DNA of 64,000 nucleotides from Stomorhina lunata (lineage: Eukaryota; Arthropoda; Insecta; Diptera; Rhiniidae). Location of the stretch: NCBI GenBank assembly GCA_933228675.1, contig OW121741.1, forward strand, positions 41,526,580 to 41,590,579, in the 5' to 3' direction. Made by a program: the position numbers and the translations under genes. Numbering within the stretch: the stretch's first letter is position 1; each line of letters begins with the position of its first letter. Below, piece after piece: positions 45,712-57,592 of the stretch. The notes under the pieces are model-generated. The model was not told the DNA's origin. It did not search any database and was given only the letters and a program-made list of their open reading frames with translations.

Positions 45712-46885
45712 GGCGTATGGTCATTTTGAAAAGTCCCATAAAAAAGAAAGTATACCGCTTTTACTCTTATTCGGAAACAACTAATGGAAACGATTATCCA
45801 ATGAGAGAAAGCTAAGGCATACACACGTGCTCATGAAATGTCTGTTTGTTTGTGCGTTTATGTGCTTTTCTATTTTCTAAACATTAGAATTAATTAGATT
45901 AGCTTTCAGAGAAAACTTAACCCAAATAAATGTTAAGCCTGAAAACAATATTCGAGCTTTATATTAAAATTTATTATACTAAGCTTTATTAGCTAGCTTT
46001 TTATGAAAACCCAACTGATTGAAAGAACTAAGCTTCTTCAGGAATATCGTTTGAAAAAATTGTATTCTCAAACTAATTATTCCTAAACCTACAGTTAATT
46101 TTTTCGATTGTGACACGACCACTTCGAGCTCGGCAGCAGATTATATCCATAGTTGACTAGTTCCTCGTAAAATCATCCATATCAATTTAAAAAGCTCTTA
46201 ATCGGTCTAGGTCTCCAAATAAATAGGAGCCCCGTCAACTTCTGTACGAAAGGATAGGCCAAATTGCCGAGGCCTACTTGACATACACAAGTAAGAGTAC
46301 ATCAGGTCTTGATAGTGACAGTAAGAACATTTCCTAAATTTTACGGTCTTTCTCGCTAGATGAAGGCCTTTTTAGTTTATCTGTAATTAGGACTTTATGC
46401 GCTATTATTTAGGCTGTAGGTCTTTGAAGAGTTCCCCCTAGAAGATAGGCTTTATTCGTTGGACTTTGTTCTCGGCCTTACATAAGATATTTGCTTAATA
46501 TTCATTCTATTCTAAGGACCCACAAAAGTTGGGTAGATCTGCAGTGGGAAAAGGTTAGACATAACAATTTTCCTCCAGACTTTATCAAGCTCATTTGCTT
46601 TAAAGCTAAGTAGCAGAAGCTTTCATCAAATAACTTTGCACTAAACCTTGACTTACTATCAACATTTGGAAAAGGTTTAAGCAAATAATCTATAAATATA
46701 TTGCACTTCATACATTTGTTTCTGTCACACAACACATAAACGCCCAAACAAACATACATTTCACGAGCACGTGTATGTGCCTTAGCTTCTCCTCATTGGA
46801 TAATTGTCTCTATTAATTGTTTCCGAATTTGAGTGAAAGCAGTAAACTATCTTTTTTATGGGATTTTTCAAAACGACCATACGGC
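45712..46885. mobile_element. Family D fold-back element with about 150-bp inverted ends
   Basis: The left end GGCGTATGGTCATTTTGAAA and the right end (inverse GCCGTATGGTCGTTTTGAAA) continue inward through ATTCGGAAACAA, ATTATCCAATGAG, AAGCTAAGGCA and CACGTGCTC. The interior is unique apart from its inverted duplicate at 54985-56115. It contains a minus-strand frame (46502-46759) whose central block LFDESFCYLALKQMSLIKSG recurs in the other copy. Confidence 0.7.
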
Positions 46886-47051
46886 AAAACAATATATGGA
46901 AGTGCAACATCTTGGGCTTAAGACTATAAATCGTATGAGTGTCGGTTTAACTAAGAATCACACAATTATTGATTTGTAAGCTTCCGCTGTTACTTGACTT
47001 TCTTAAATTGATTTGAGACTTTGACTTCCTTGTAGTTTTTGATAATGAAAG
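46886..47051 (-). repeat. Outer part of the inverted duplicated segment
   Basis: Read on the minus strand (TTATCAAAAACTACAAGGAA, CAGCGGAAGCTTACAAATCA, ACACTCATACGATTTATAGT) it matches 54995-55180 on the plus strand. The duplicated unit is therefore larger than the fold-back element. Confidence 0.75.
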
Positions 47052-47446
47052 TCTGGGGCCAAATCGCCGCATACGATCGAAATGTTAGATATTTCAGAAA
47101 CATTTGTATAGCATACTTTAAGGATAATCTAAATAATATATAACATATCTGTGGCTTGGAGCAAAAAGGGCCAATGTCAAGAAAACTAGTTTTGAGAATA
47201 TAAGGTTCGCTAAAGATATAAGGTTCACTACATTGTGACTTATTTGACAAAAGTTCCCTTCTAGTAAAATAATTTTATTAAAACTAAATGTTTAAACAAA
47301 AAAAAAAACGAAAAGTTTAGATATCAAATTTTGGTGAACTTTTTGCAAAATAAATTATTTTGAAAATCCCTAAGGTATGTTACACAATATTTGCTTTAAA
47401 GTCTGAGTTTGCGATCGACATCGAAAGCGGTGATTTGGCCCCTAGT
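47052..47446. mobile_element. Family E MITE, copy 2
   Basis: The ends are TGGGGCCAAATCGCCGCATA and the inverse TGATTTGGCCCCTA, with AGATATTTCAGAAACATTTG and AAAGTCTGAGTTTGCGATCG inside. It adjoins the duplicated segment exactly where the deleted copy at 54931-54995 does. Confidence 0.72.
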
Positions 47447-47529
47447 CTAAATTGTTTATTGAAAAACCAGCCATTTTAAGTCAGTTGATTACTGACTATC
47501 TTCTCCAGCGATTAGGCCATTTCTGTACG

Positions 47530-47960
47530 ACTGGGTACATTGACAAAGAAAGTTGACAAATTTGAAACGATACCAATCCACAAGGACACCAAGAGAATTC
47601 GCATGACATAAATATCAATGTTTGGTGTCGATTTTGAGCTGGTGGTGTCATCGGCCCATATTTTTTATTTACCGATGATTACCAATTTTTTTTTGACGTG
47701 ATAAGGAGAAGTAACAACACTCAGGCTAATAATGCCTAAAAAAGTGCTAATAAATGTGTATCTTCTAAACTATAAGTCTGATTGCATCATTATGTACGAG
47801 AGACTTGTTAAGGTAAACCCAAGCTTTCTAAATTTTAGATTTATGGTTACCCTGTGTTTACACATGGTGAATTATTGGACGTCAAAGTAGACCACTTTAG
47901 AAGTAAAAAAGCTTTTGGACGGTGTAGCTCTTTAAATAATCGTCCAATATGATTGATTTT
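47530..47960 (+). pseudogene. Heavily decayed mariner transposase fragment
   Basis: Around 47570-47665 the plus strand reads HINVWCRF, a stop, then AGGVIGPYFLFTD, matching the P-x-H-P-Q-x-x-TVWCxLWAGGxIGPYFF block of the DD41D transposases. No ends or other blocks are clear. Confidence 0.55.
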
Positions 47961-48661
47961 TGACATTTTGGAATGACCATGAAGAAACGAAGAAAAAACA
48001 TGCTAATTTTACACAATAATAATTCGCATTTATTCTGCCCCTCAATATAAGATATAATGTGTGGTTTTAGCTCTGTCTCCTGATGAGATGGTCTAACCAA
48101 CCATCGAAACGCGTCAAGGATCTTGGTGCAATACCCTACAGTAAAACTTTTTTATCAAATATTTTTAGCTGATCGAAAAAAGTGTATTTTTTTCAAAAAG
48201 ATGGTATAATTTTTTTTATTCAAATTTAAGGTTTTATTATATATTCGTAGAGTGGGGGTTCTAGGATGATTTTTAATCAAAAAAAGCACATTCCCTTTAC
48301 GTAAGCATTGAACGAAATTTTTCCAGTTTTTAAGAAAATTTTTGTGTTCTCGAACATATAACAAAAAACACAAGCCGATTTTGCAACTTTCTGAAATGCA
48401 GTTATATAGACCCATATAATGTCTTTAGATAACAAAAATAAAAAGTAGCGTGAATTCATAAACGAATTCAGAAAATCGAATTTTATAAAAAATTACAAAT
48501 TTCTATTCACCATAATTTCAATTTCAAAAAAGGTCAATTGGGTTTAATTTTTGAAAATTTTTTTAAATTGTTTTACATAAATAATAACACAAACTTTATA
48601 ACTACAAAAAATTATTTATGTACCTTGTACAGTTTTTTCAGAAATTTAAAGCTTAAAGAAA
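47961..48661. other. AT-rich spacer
   Basis: Nothing recognised on either strand. Confidence 0.4.
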
Positions 48662-48756
48662 AACAAGTAAGAAAGTGCTATAGTCGGTCAAGCCCGACCA
48701 TATGATACCCTTCATCACTAAGGTCAAAGGTCTTCTTTTTGCTGTATGAAGACAAA

Positions 48757-50138
48757 GTACTTGGTTGACCGAGCCTTGCTCGGAGCTTTATGATAAGCAT
48801 TTTGAGGCAATTTTTAAATCTTTTATATATTTTATTTTATAAAGTAGTAAAATAATTTTAGAGGAAATACATTGTACAAATATTCGGTTAACTTTGAATT
48901 ATTTTATTTATTTTGTCCGATCAACACATAGTTTTCATAGTTTACAGTTTAACTCATTTTGAAAAATTTTGGAAATTGGTCATACCAACAGAGACCTCCG
49001 TCGACTGATGCCCAACAACTTTGCTAAAGATTATAGCTTGATCATACAAACTAAGAAACCTTCGTCTGCTTATGCGTAACAACTTTGCTTATGATTATAA
49101 CATGATCAAATGCACAGTTTACGATTTAATTAATTTTGAGTAATTTTCAGTGGCGCCACCTATCGGACTTGGGTCATTCCCGTTAATAAACCATCGTCGG
49201 CTTATCCGCAACAACTTTGCTAAAGATTATAGCATGATTAAATGTATAGCTTACGGATTAATTGACTTTGAGTAATTTTCAGTAGCGCCACCTGTCGGAA
49301 ATTATTCACACCAAATAAAAAGCCTTCGCCGGCTCATGCGCTACAACCTCGCTAAAGATCATAGCATGATCAAATGTACAGTTTACGATTTAATTAATTT
49401 TTAGTAATTTTCAGTGGCGCCACCTAACGGAAATTAGTCTTACCAACTTAAAAACTTTAGCCGGCTTATCCGCAACATCTCCGCTGAAGAGCATAACATG
49501 ATCAAATTAACAATTTACTGTTAATTTCTATAGAAAACATACATACAAAGATTAATTTGTTTAAAAATTATAACATTACTCGTTTTTTCCCCTTTTTATC
49601 CCCTACTTTCAAAAATTCCATATGCATATTTGGTACTTCTTTGGTACCAATTGAATTCGCTATATTTTATTAAAACGCAGTTAACAAAATTCTTATTCAT
49701 ATTACTTTTTGAGATGTTAAGTTATCATGTTATCCATTTTTTACCCATTTTGGCCCCAAAATCAAAAAACTACCAAATACGTGTTCAATATTTCTTTCAC
49801 ATCTATTGACTGCAGTACAAAGTTCCTTTCTATATTCTTTGGTTTAAAAAATAAGAGTGGGTTAAAAAATTACCAAATACGTGTTCAATATTTCTTTCAC
49901 ATCTATTGACTGCAGTACAAAGTTCCTTTCTATATTCTTTGGTTTAAAAAATAAGAGTGGGTTAAAAAAAGTACCAAAAAAAACTATTTTCACCCTTTTT
50001 TATCCCCTATCGGACATAGTTTCAAAAAACTACCAAACACCTATCCGCTTATTTTCATAATTTTAATTTTGTTTCTATACCTATTACTTTAGGAGATATA
50101 ACGTTTTCGATTTTTTCCCCTTTTTACCCGTTTTAAAC
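48757..50138 (-). mobile_element. Family C Helitron-like element, copy 2
   Basis: The inverse of 22146-23575: GTACTTGGTTGACCGAGCCT then TGCTCGGAGC at its 3' end (48757-48785), followed by the tandem array with GGCGCCACCT marks at about 49152, 49285 and 49416, and the TTTTTCCCCTTTTTACCCG module at the 5' end. It sits inside a family B copy and lacks the first about 110 bp present in copy 1. Confidence 0.7.
49770..49969. repeat. Exact 100-bp tandem duplication
   Basis: CTACCAAATACGTGTTCAAT through AGAGTGGGTTAAAAAA occurs twice with a period of exactly 100 bp and essentially no differences; copy 1 of family C has this segment once. Confidence 0.9.
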
Positions 50139-50425
50139 AATGGACCGATTTTGACCAATTTCAACAGCCATGATCCCATTATCAAAATAATTCGTGAAAA
50201 ATTTTATCAAATTATCTTTAGAATTGGGAGCTGTAGTTTGATTACAAGGTTTATATGGGGGTCCAGCCAGCCGTTCAGTCAGATGGACGGACGGACTGAC
50301 ATTGCTAAATCGACTCAGAACGTGATTCTAAGCCTATTGGTATACTAAAAGTTGGGTCTAAGACAAATATTTCTATGCGTTACATACATCAGCACAAACT
50401 TACAATACCACTTTATAATATACTT

Positions 50426-51208
50426 TGCCAGGGTAGATTCAGCCAGTCCAGGATAATAAAAACTTCACTATACTTTTCTTTTACTTCATTTATTTATAAT
50501 ATTTTACTTAAAATTAAACAATTTTCTAATAATAATGACGATGTCAGTAACCGGGTAAAAACAAGACTCTCCCCTGTGGTTGCTGTCCTGTTTATTTATA
50601 TATTTTTGGTGGTTAGTGGTATTAGTGACTACTACGCCTGGGACCTATGGCCACTAGTATCCCTGTGCACTACAACATCTGTACCTGGGAACTATGGCTA
50701 TTGAAGATACCAGTAGTGTCCCTGTGTACTACTACAATTGTACCTGGGAACTATGGCTGTAGTGAAACCAGTAGTATCCCTGAGTACTACTACTTGAGTT
50801 GGCCTTAGTTGTGTTGGATATACGGTTTCTAACAAAGCTATTCCAGACTTGTGCTAGTTGACCGTACACGAGCACAACTCAAGCTCAACTGAAGTTGTAG
50901 TGATGTACACAACATCATCAGGGCGTAGTAGTGATAATTATCAATGTAATGAAACAGATAGATTAACTGTTATACTCTCTAAATTATGTTAACAGTTTTA
51001 CAATCTCTCAACAAATGTTAACATAACAGAAATCATAACATAACAGAAAAATGTTAACATAACAGAAATCATTATATATTAAGAATACAAAATAATTAAT
51101 AGTTTACAAAATAAGATAATTCAAATTATACAAAATAATTGATTCAAAATATTAATAATATAATACGTATATACATATTTATATGTATGTAACGAAAGCT
51201 TCGTTACA
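50426..51208 (-). mobile_element. Solo LTR, probably Ty3/gypsy type
   Basis: On the minus strand it starts TGTAACGAAGC and ends CTACCCTGGCA, with TG...CA ends and length 783 bp. The flanks carry a 4-bp duplication, ACTT on the plus strand at 50422-50425 and 51209-51212. Family B sequence is continuous across it. The interior holds 60-bp near-duplicates (GTACCTGGGAACTATGGCT at about 50681 and 50741). No internal coding region remains. Orientation is inferred from the TGTAAC start. Confidence 0.72.
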
Positions 51209-51234
51209 ACTTCCACCTATGGTGGTGAAGGTAT

Positions 51235-52633
51235 AAAAATTTCTAGGATATATCTCGCTAATTTTGTAGGTAGCCCTTAATAAAATGCAGTTTATATTCA
51301 TTAATAACTAAGAATGATTAAAGGAAGTTCTTACGATCAAATCATTTGATCAAAAATCTAGAACTTATTCCTGCTTCATAACCTAACATTAAATGTAAAA
51401 ACTTTTTCGATTACAATCTGTTTCACTTTATTAATTCACATTTTATTCAAAAAAGGGGTTGATAGCTAAGAAAAAAAAATTGAAGAATTTTATAAGAAAA
51501 AAAATTCTAAATATGAATTCTTGACAAGATCCTACACATTTTTAACAAACACATCTTTTAGATTAAAAAAATGTGAAGAAAATAAATTTCAACATAGAAG
51601 GAATAAATTGCCCAAGAATGAACTACAAGGCAAAAAAAGAAGAGATAGACCAAGGAATAGTTGGATGAGGGCTGGTAAAGAATAGTTCCCTCAATGATTA
51701 TAAGACAAATCTAGTTGGTATGGAATTAAACGAAGCAAAAAAACTAACTAAATTTATGCCAACATATCTATGAATTTCAAATAAAATGTTAATTTTGTGC
51801 TTTTTTTTATAGACAAATATAACAACAGCAAAACTAAAACATTGTTTAAAAATTTATAGAAATTTATATAAATGTCTGGGAGCTGGTAGGAGAAAAAAAA
51901 AAATAACAACATAAAACTGGCGAGGAGATTGATTAGGCGACATTAACATATGAAAACAAAAGTTTTGTTGCCAGCAACATAAACATCAGCAACATTCAGT
52001 TGGTTATAGCAATTGTTTGGTTGGTTGGTTAGCTGAATGACGGTATGACTGAATGAATGACTGACTGACTGACTGAATTGCATTTGTGCTCAACAGCAAG
52101 GAAAGGCATGAAAAGAAATGAAATGAAAATGATGACTAGTTGATGAAGGCTTTTTCATTTTGTCGACATTTTATTTACATATGACTACATCCCAGCCAAA
52201 GTCTTGTCAAAAATTTCAATTCAATGCATTTATTTCCTGCACTACGAATATATAATAATTTGCTGTGTGTGTAGGACGGCCTAAAAAATAAATCTCAACC
52301 AGAAATTAAAAAAAAAAATAAGCCAAAACATATCTTAGCCATGGCAACTGCTAGCATTTGAAAAGCCAGACATTGTCATCATCATCATCATCATATCACC
52401 ATGATATGATAATACTCGTAATGATTATTATCAAAAATTTTCCTCATCATAATGATGATGTTGTTGTTGATGAGACCAGGCCACATCATTTGAATTGAAT
52501 CAGAATTTATTTAAATTTTCAAATTTTGTTTGTGTTTTTATGTGTCGACTTATTTATGAGTTTAAATAAGATGTAAATTTAAGAAATCACAACTAGCAAA
52601 GGAGCATCGAAGTTATATTCTTAAATTGGTAAT
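51235..52633. other. Unassigned, probably host sequence
   Basis: Simple repeats GACTGACTGACTGA (52061-52075) and ATCATCATCATCATC (52376-52394). 51950-52100 and 52130-52560 look less repetitive (CCATGGCAACTGCTAGCATT). No exon identified. Confidence 0.4.
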
Positions 52634-53444
52634 TATACCCTTCACCACCATAGATGGAAAGGGTATTATAAGTTTGTGCTGATGTTTGTAACGCATAGAA
52701 ATATTTGTCTTAGACCCACCTTTTAGTATACCGATAGACTTAGAATCACTTTCTGAGTCGATTTAGCGATGTCCGTCCGTCCGTCCGTCTGGCTGGCTGG
52801 ACGGCTGGCTGGCTGGACCCCCATGTAAACCTTGTAATCAAACTACAGGTCGCAATTATAAAGATAATTTGATTAAATTTGTCACAAATATTTTTTTTTT
52901 GATAATGGGACCATGGCTATTGAAATTGGTCAAAATCGGTCCATTATTTATGGTACCTCCCATAGGTCCCACTTCCCGGAATTGCTATATTGGCCACAAA
53001 TATCAATATTTTTTCATGAAATTTAAAACTGCTTATGTAAACTTAAATCACTGTACCAAATTTAGTTGAAATCGGTCCACATTTGACCATAGCTCCCATA
53101 CAAACTCTTCTTCAAAAACACACTAAATGAGACAAAAAATCACTAAAACGCTCGTAAATCTAAAGATAATGAAAATTTTGAGTTTATTTTTTGCATACAT
53201 AATTTTTGTAACAACTGTAATCAATTTGCCAAATTTCGAGATAATCGGTCCACATTTGACCCTAGCTCTCATATAACTCCAAATGACGGAAACAGGTTGA
53301 ATATATACGTTTTGAGAAAATGTTTGTATGATGGCAAAATTTAGCAAATATTTGTCTTTATACACGAAAAATAACACCTTTGACCTTAGTGGTGAAGGGT
53401 ATCGTATGGTCGGCTTGACCGACTATAGCGCTTTCTTACTTGTT
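52634..53444 (+). mobile_element. Full-length HINE-B
   Basis: It begins TATACCCTTCACCACCATAG and passes GTCCGTCCGTCCGTCTGGCTGG-like and TCGGTCCACATTTGACC modules. Near the end, GTGGTGAAGGGTATCGTATG is the inverse of the start, then a GTCGG...CCGAC stem and CTTTCTTACTTGTT. About 810 bp, no coding. The same plan as family A with different sequence. Confidence 0.8.
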
Positions 53445-53449
53445 TTTAT

Positions 53450-54740
53450 TTAAAAAACGAATTTTTGAAAATTTTCAAATATACCAAAGCTTGAAAACTG
53501 AATCTTCACAAAAGCTTCACTCACTGCCTTTACGAACCTACTTTTTCCAAAAAAAACACACTTTCTATATGAAAATTTTGAAAATTGAAACTTGAAAGTT
53601 CCTTTAGCTTTAATACCTGATTGAGTACCACAAAAGCTACTCATTTTCAAATCCTTTTAAACTGAATCTTTACAAAAGCTTTATTACCTTATTACCTTAA
53701 CAAATCTACTTTATCACAAAAACGTACATTAGTTTAAAAGCTCTTTTTATATAAAACTTCCAAAATTTTAAGTTGAAAATTCCTTAAGCTTAAACACCTA
53801 ACTAAGTACCAAAAAGCTACTATATATTCTTAAATTGGAAAGTTTTATTTAAGAATCGAATTTTTGAAAAAAAAAAACTCTTTCACAAATATACCAACGC
53901 TTGAAAATTGAGTCTTAACAAAAGCTTTACTGCCTTAACAAATCTACTTTTTCCCAAAAACACACTTTTTTATGAAACTTGCAAAATATTAATTTGAAAG
54001 TTTCTTAAGCTTAAATAGCTAATTTAGTACCCAAAAACTAATGAACTTTCAAAATTTTAACTTGAGAGTTCCTTAAGCTTTTATACCCAATTGAGTACCA
54101 CAAAGCTACTTATTTACTAACCCTTTTATGCTGAATTTGTACAAAAGCTTTATTACCTTAACAAATCTACTTTATCGCAAAAACATGCTTTAGTTTTTAA
54201 ATTCTTTTTATATAAAACTTCCAAAATTTAAACTTGAAAGTTCCTTAAGCTTAAATACCCAATTTAGTACCACAAAAGCTACTTATATACTAACCCTTTA
54301 AAGCTGGAGTATCACAAAAGCTTTATCACAAAAACATACTTTAGTTTAAAAGCTCTTTTCATATGAAACTTCCAAAATTATAACTTAAAAGTTCCTTAAG
54401 CTTAAATACAAAATTGATTACCAAAAAAAGCTACTCATATACAAACTCTTTGAAACTGGATTCTCACAAAAGCTTTATTAGCTTAACAAATCTACTTTAT
54501 CAAAAAAACGTAAGAGTACTTTAGTTAAAAGGCTCATTTTATATGAAGCTTTCAAAATTACAACATTAAAGTTCCTTAAGCTTAATTACCTAATTTAGTA
54601 CCAGAAAAAGCTATTCATGACATTCGTTAGTTTAAAAGCTCATATTATATATTATAAAGTTGATAATGCTTTCATAGCTTTAGTTTCAAACTTCCCTGAG
54701 CTTATGTTAGTAATTGTGTTCAAAAAATCTAGTCAATCTA
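53450..54740. repeat. Decayed satellite, unit about 150-210 bp
   Basis: The mark AGTTCCTTAAGCTTAAATAC, CTAATTTAGTACCAC, AAAAGCTACT recurs at about 53608, 53789, 54000, 54068, 54240, 54391, 54571 and 54690. Between marks: CACAAAAGCTTTATTACCTT, AACAAATCTACTTTATC and TAGTTTAAAAGCTC. Units differ by many substitutions and indels. Confidence 0.82.
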
Positions 54741-54930
54741 AGTTTTCTTAAGTTGTAAAGGCTTGAGAATTAATTGAAAAAGACTGATTAAAAAAATAAG
54801 AGCAATATGGATATGAGGTCCAAGTAGCTTTAACAACCAATAAAAGGAATCCCTCTGGTTGATAGTTTGTTTGGTTTCTAGGACAGAAAAACGGCTGGAT
54901 TTTGAATAAAGTCTAAAATAATAATTGAGA

Positions 54931-54995
54931 CCAGTGGCCAAATCGCCGCATTCGATATCAAACGAAAACTCAGACTTTTAAGTGGCGATTTGGCC
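54931..54995. mobile_element. Family E MITE, internally deleted
   Basis: Both ends are kept (GGCCAAATCGCCGCATTCGA and the inverse GGCGATTTGGCCCCT) but almost no interior, 65 bp in all. The inner AAACTCAGACTTTTAAG matches copy 1. Confidence 0.75.
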
Positions 54996-56115
54996 CCTGA
55001 CTTTCGTTATCAAAAACTACTAGGAAGGTCAAAGTCTCAAATCTAAATATTTAGGAAAATCGAGTAACAGCGAAAGCTTACAAATCAATAATTGTGTGAT
55101 TCTTACTTAAACCGACACTCATACGATTTATAGTCTTAAACCAAAGATGTTGCACTTCCATATATTGATTTAACGTATGGTCGTTTTAAAAAATCCCACA
55201 AAAAAGAGATGTTACTGCTTTTACTCTAATTCGGAAACAATTACTAGAGACGAATATCCAATAAGGAAAAGCTAAGGCACATACACGTGCTCATGAAATG
55301 TATGTTTGTGTATGTGTGACAGAAAAAAAGTATGGAGTGCGATATCTTTATTTTGTTGTTGATTGTAAGTCAAGGTTTAGAGAAAAGTTATTTGATGACA
55401 GCTTCTGCTCCTTAGCTTTAAAGCAAATGAGCTTTATAAAGTCTGAGGAAAAATTATGGTGTCTTACCTTTTCCCACCACAGATCTATTTTAAGGGTCCT
55501 TAAAATATAATGAACATTAAGCAAATATCTAAAGTAAGGGCATTAACAAAATCCAACGAATAAAGCCTATCTTCTAGGGGAAACTCTTCAAAGACCTACA
55601 GCTTAAATAATAACGCATAAAATCTTAATTCCAGATGAACTTAAAAAAGCCTATATCTAGCGACAAAGAGTATGCAATTTAGGAAACATTCTCACTGTCA
55701 CCATCAAGACCTGATGTATTCTTATTTTTATCTGTCAAATAGGCCTCGACGATTTGGCCGAACTGGGCTGCTATTTATGTGGGGACCTAGACCGATTAAG
55801 CGCTTTTTAAATCAATATGGATGGTTTTACGAGGAACTATTCACACTAATCTACCTTATTTGATATAATCTGCTCCCGAGCTCGAAGTAGTCGAATCACA
55901 ATCGAAAAAATTAACTGTGGACATATAAATAAATAGTTTGAGAATAAACAGCTTTAAAGCTTTATTTCTGAAGAAGCTTAGTTCTATCAATTAGTTGTGT
56001 TTTCAAAAAAAGCTAGATTATAAACTTTAATATAAAGCTCGAATATTGTTTTGAGACTTTAACATTTATTTGGGTTTAGTTTTATCTGAAAGCTTTTTTC
56101 ATATACATAGCTAAA
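54996..56115 (+). repeat. Inverted duplicate of 45880-47051
   Basis: Roughly collinear with the minus strand of 45880-47051: CAGCGAAAGCTTACAAATCA, AACGTATGGTCGTTTTAAAA, CACGTGCTCATGAAATGTAT, GCAAATGAGCTTTATAAAGT, CTAGACCGATTAAGCGC, GAGCTCGAAGTAG. It lacks the second inverted end of the fold-back element. An open frame at 55298-55510 shares LFDxSFCxLALKQMSxIKS with the other copy. Confidence 0.78.
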
Positions 56116-57592
56116 AAGTTATAAAAGTTTATTTATTGAGAATAAAGGGCTTTAAAGCGAAGCCGTATATGAAGAAAAATGTAAATCTGGCAACACTGAC
56201 CCTAAGAGCTTTCAAAGCTGTTTACCACAAATCCAAATTTTAATGTATGTGTTTTTGGACAGGTCTGATTTAAAGCGATGTTTCTAAAGAAGCTTGGTTC
56301 CATCAATTAGTTGTTTTCATAAAAAGCTAGCTTACAAAGCTTAGTATAATTAGTTTTAATAGAAAGCTTGAATTCTGTTTTCAGCCTTAACATTTATTTT
56401 TAACTTTATTCTGAAAGCTTTAAAGCTTATTTTCCTATAACTCAAAAGTTTTAAAATTTCATTTATTTTATTTAAAAAAAGCTTATTTTTTCGATCTCTT
56501 TTCGTTACACAAGTTATTCTCAACACAAAAAATCTTGATAAACTATTTTCACACTCATTTGAATATGAATAAATAGATTTTCATATGACCCTTTTGGTAA
56601 ATTCCTTTTCTTTGCATTTTAGCTTTTTTTTTGGCTTAACAACTTTTGCTCAAATAAGATAAAGAAATACGTTTTTTTTTTCGTAACAAGATGAAAAATT
56701 CTCGAGAAAAAAGAAAACAATATTCCATTAAAAGAAATCAAAATTTAAGATTCATTCTGGCAAGAAAAACATAAATACAGCAACAGCTAAAATTTGATAT
56801 TCAATGCATTATGCATTAGGTTGCAAGAAAAGGCAAAAACTAGCAGCCACCACTCGCAGGCAATAACGTTCCGAGCACAATCAAACTTATATGTCAAGAC
56901 TTCAAGTCAAGGCAAACCATAAGTCTCTTCGTAATGTCTCCAAGATTTAAAGGCAAGTAACCCCTTCATGCCTTGGCTTTGCTTTTATGGTATGACAAAA
57001 AAAAATTGTTTTGTATATTATTACAAATCTAATACTCGTCGTAGCCAACCAAACAAAAAAGAACTAAAATTTACATGAAACAAACCTCAAAAATTTTTAC
57101 TAAAAACTTGTGTAATTTAATACAAAAAAAATATACAAAAAATATAATAAAATAAACTAAACTAAGGCAAAGTTAAAATCAGAATTTGCATAACAAATTT
57201 CTACTTCAAGACCAAATCAAATTAAAAATATATTCAAAATGGTTTCAGTCTAAGTTTTGCTTTAGCCATTTTTCTTTCATGGAGACTCTTTGCGTATATT
57301 TTTTGTGTTAAACTTATTTTAATTATTTCATGTCTTTGGCGTTTTCTTCCACAACTTGTGGCTTTGGTCTTCTAGGAAAAACACCAGATAAAACTTACTC
57401 TACATTTTTGCTTAGATTTTCGTCTTAGCGGAATGAAAGCTGTTGCCTTCTTGGCGAGGCGTTGAAAGTTAAATATTTGTCTTACCTAAAAAGAAACAGA
57501 AGAAAAGAAGAAATCACAAATTAAAAAGAGAATTAATACAATTAAAAGAAAAATTTCAAATGAATTATTAAGGAATTCTACGAATGAATAAT
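56116..57592. other. Unassigned, possibly host intron
   Basis: AAGCTTTAAAGCTT-rich until about 56480, then mixed sequence. 56820-57000 and 57240-57490 are less AT-rich and may be conserved. One possible exon on the minus strand (57485-57399) is listed under findings. Confidence 0.4.

Larger units (their letters stand above)
48662..51234 (-). mobile_element. HINE-B copy broken by two later insertions
   Basis: Pieces in order: 48662-48756 (AACAAGTAAGAAAGTGCTAT, GTCGG...CCGAC hairpin), 50139-50425 (AATGGACCGATTTTGACCAA, GTCCAGCCAGCC, GGACGGACTGAC, TTGGTATACTAAAAG) and 51209-51234 (CTTCCACCTATGGTGGTGAA). A family C element and a solo LTR separate them. About 300 bp of family B are missing at the family C insertion. 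Confidence 0.75.

Noticed and set aside
46285..46300. CAAGTAAGAGTACATC resembling the family A hairpin end
   Set aside because: No hairpin or TATACCC sequence follows; chance match.
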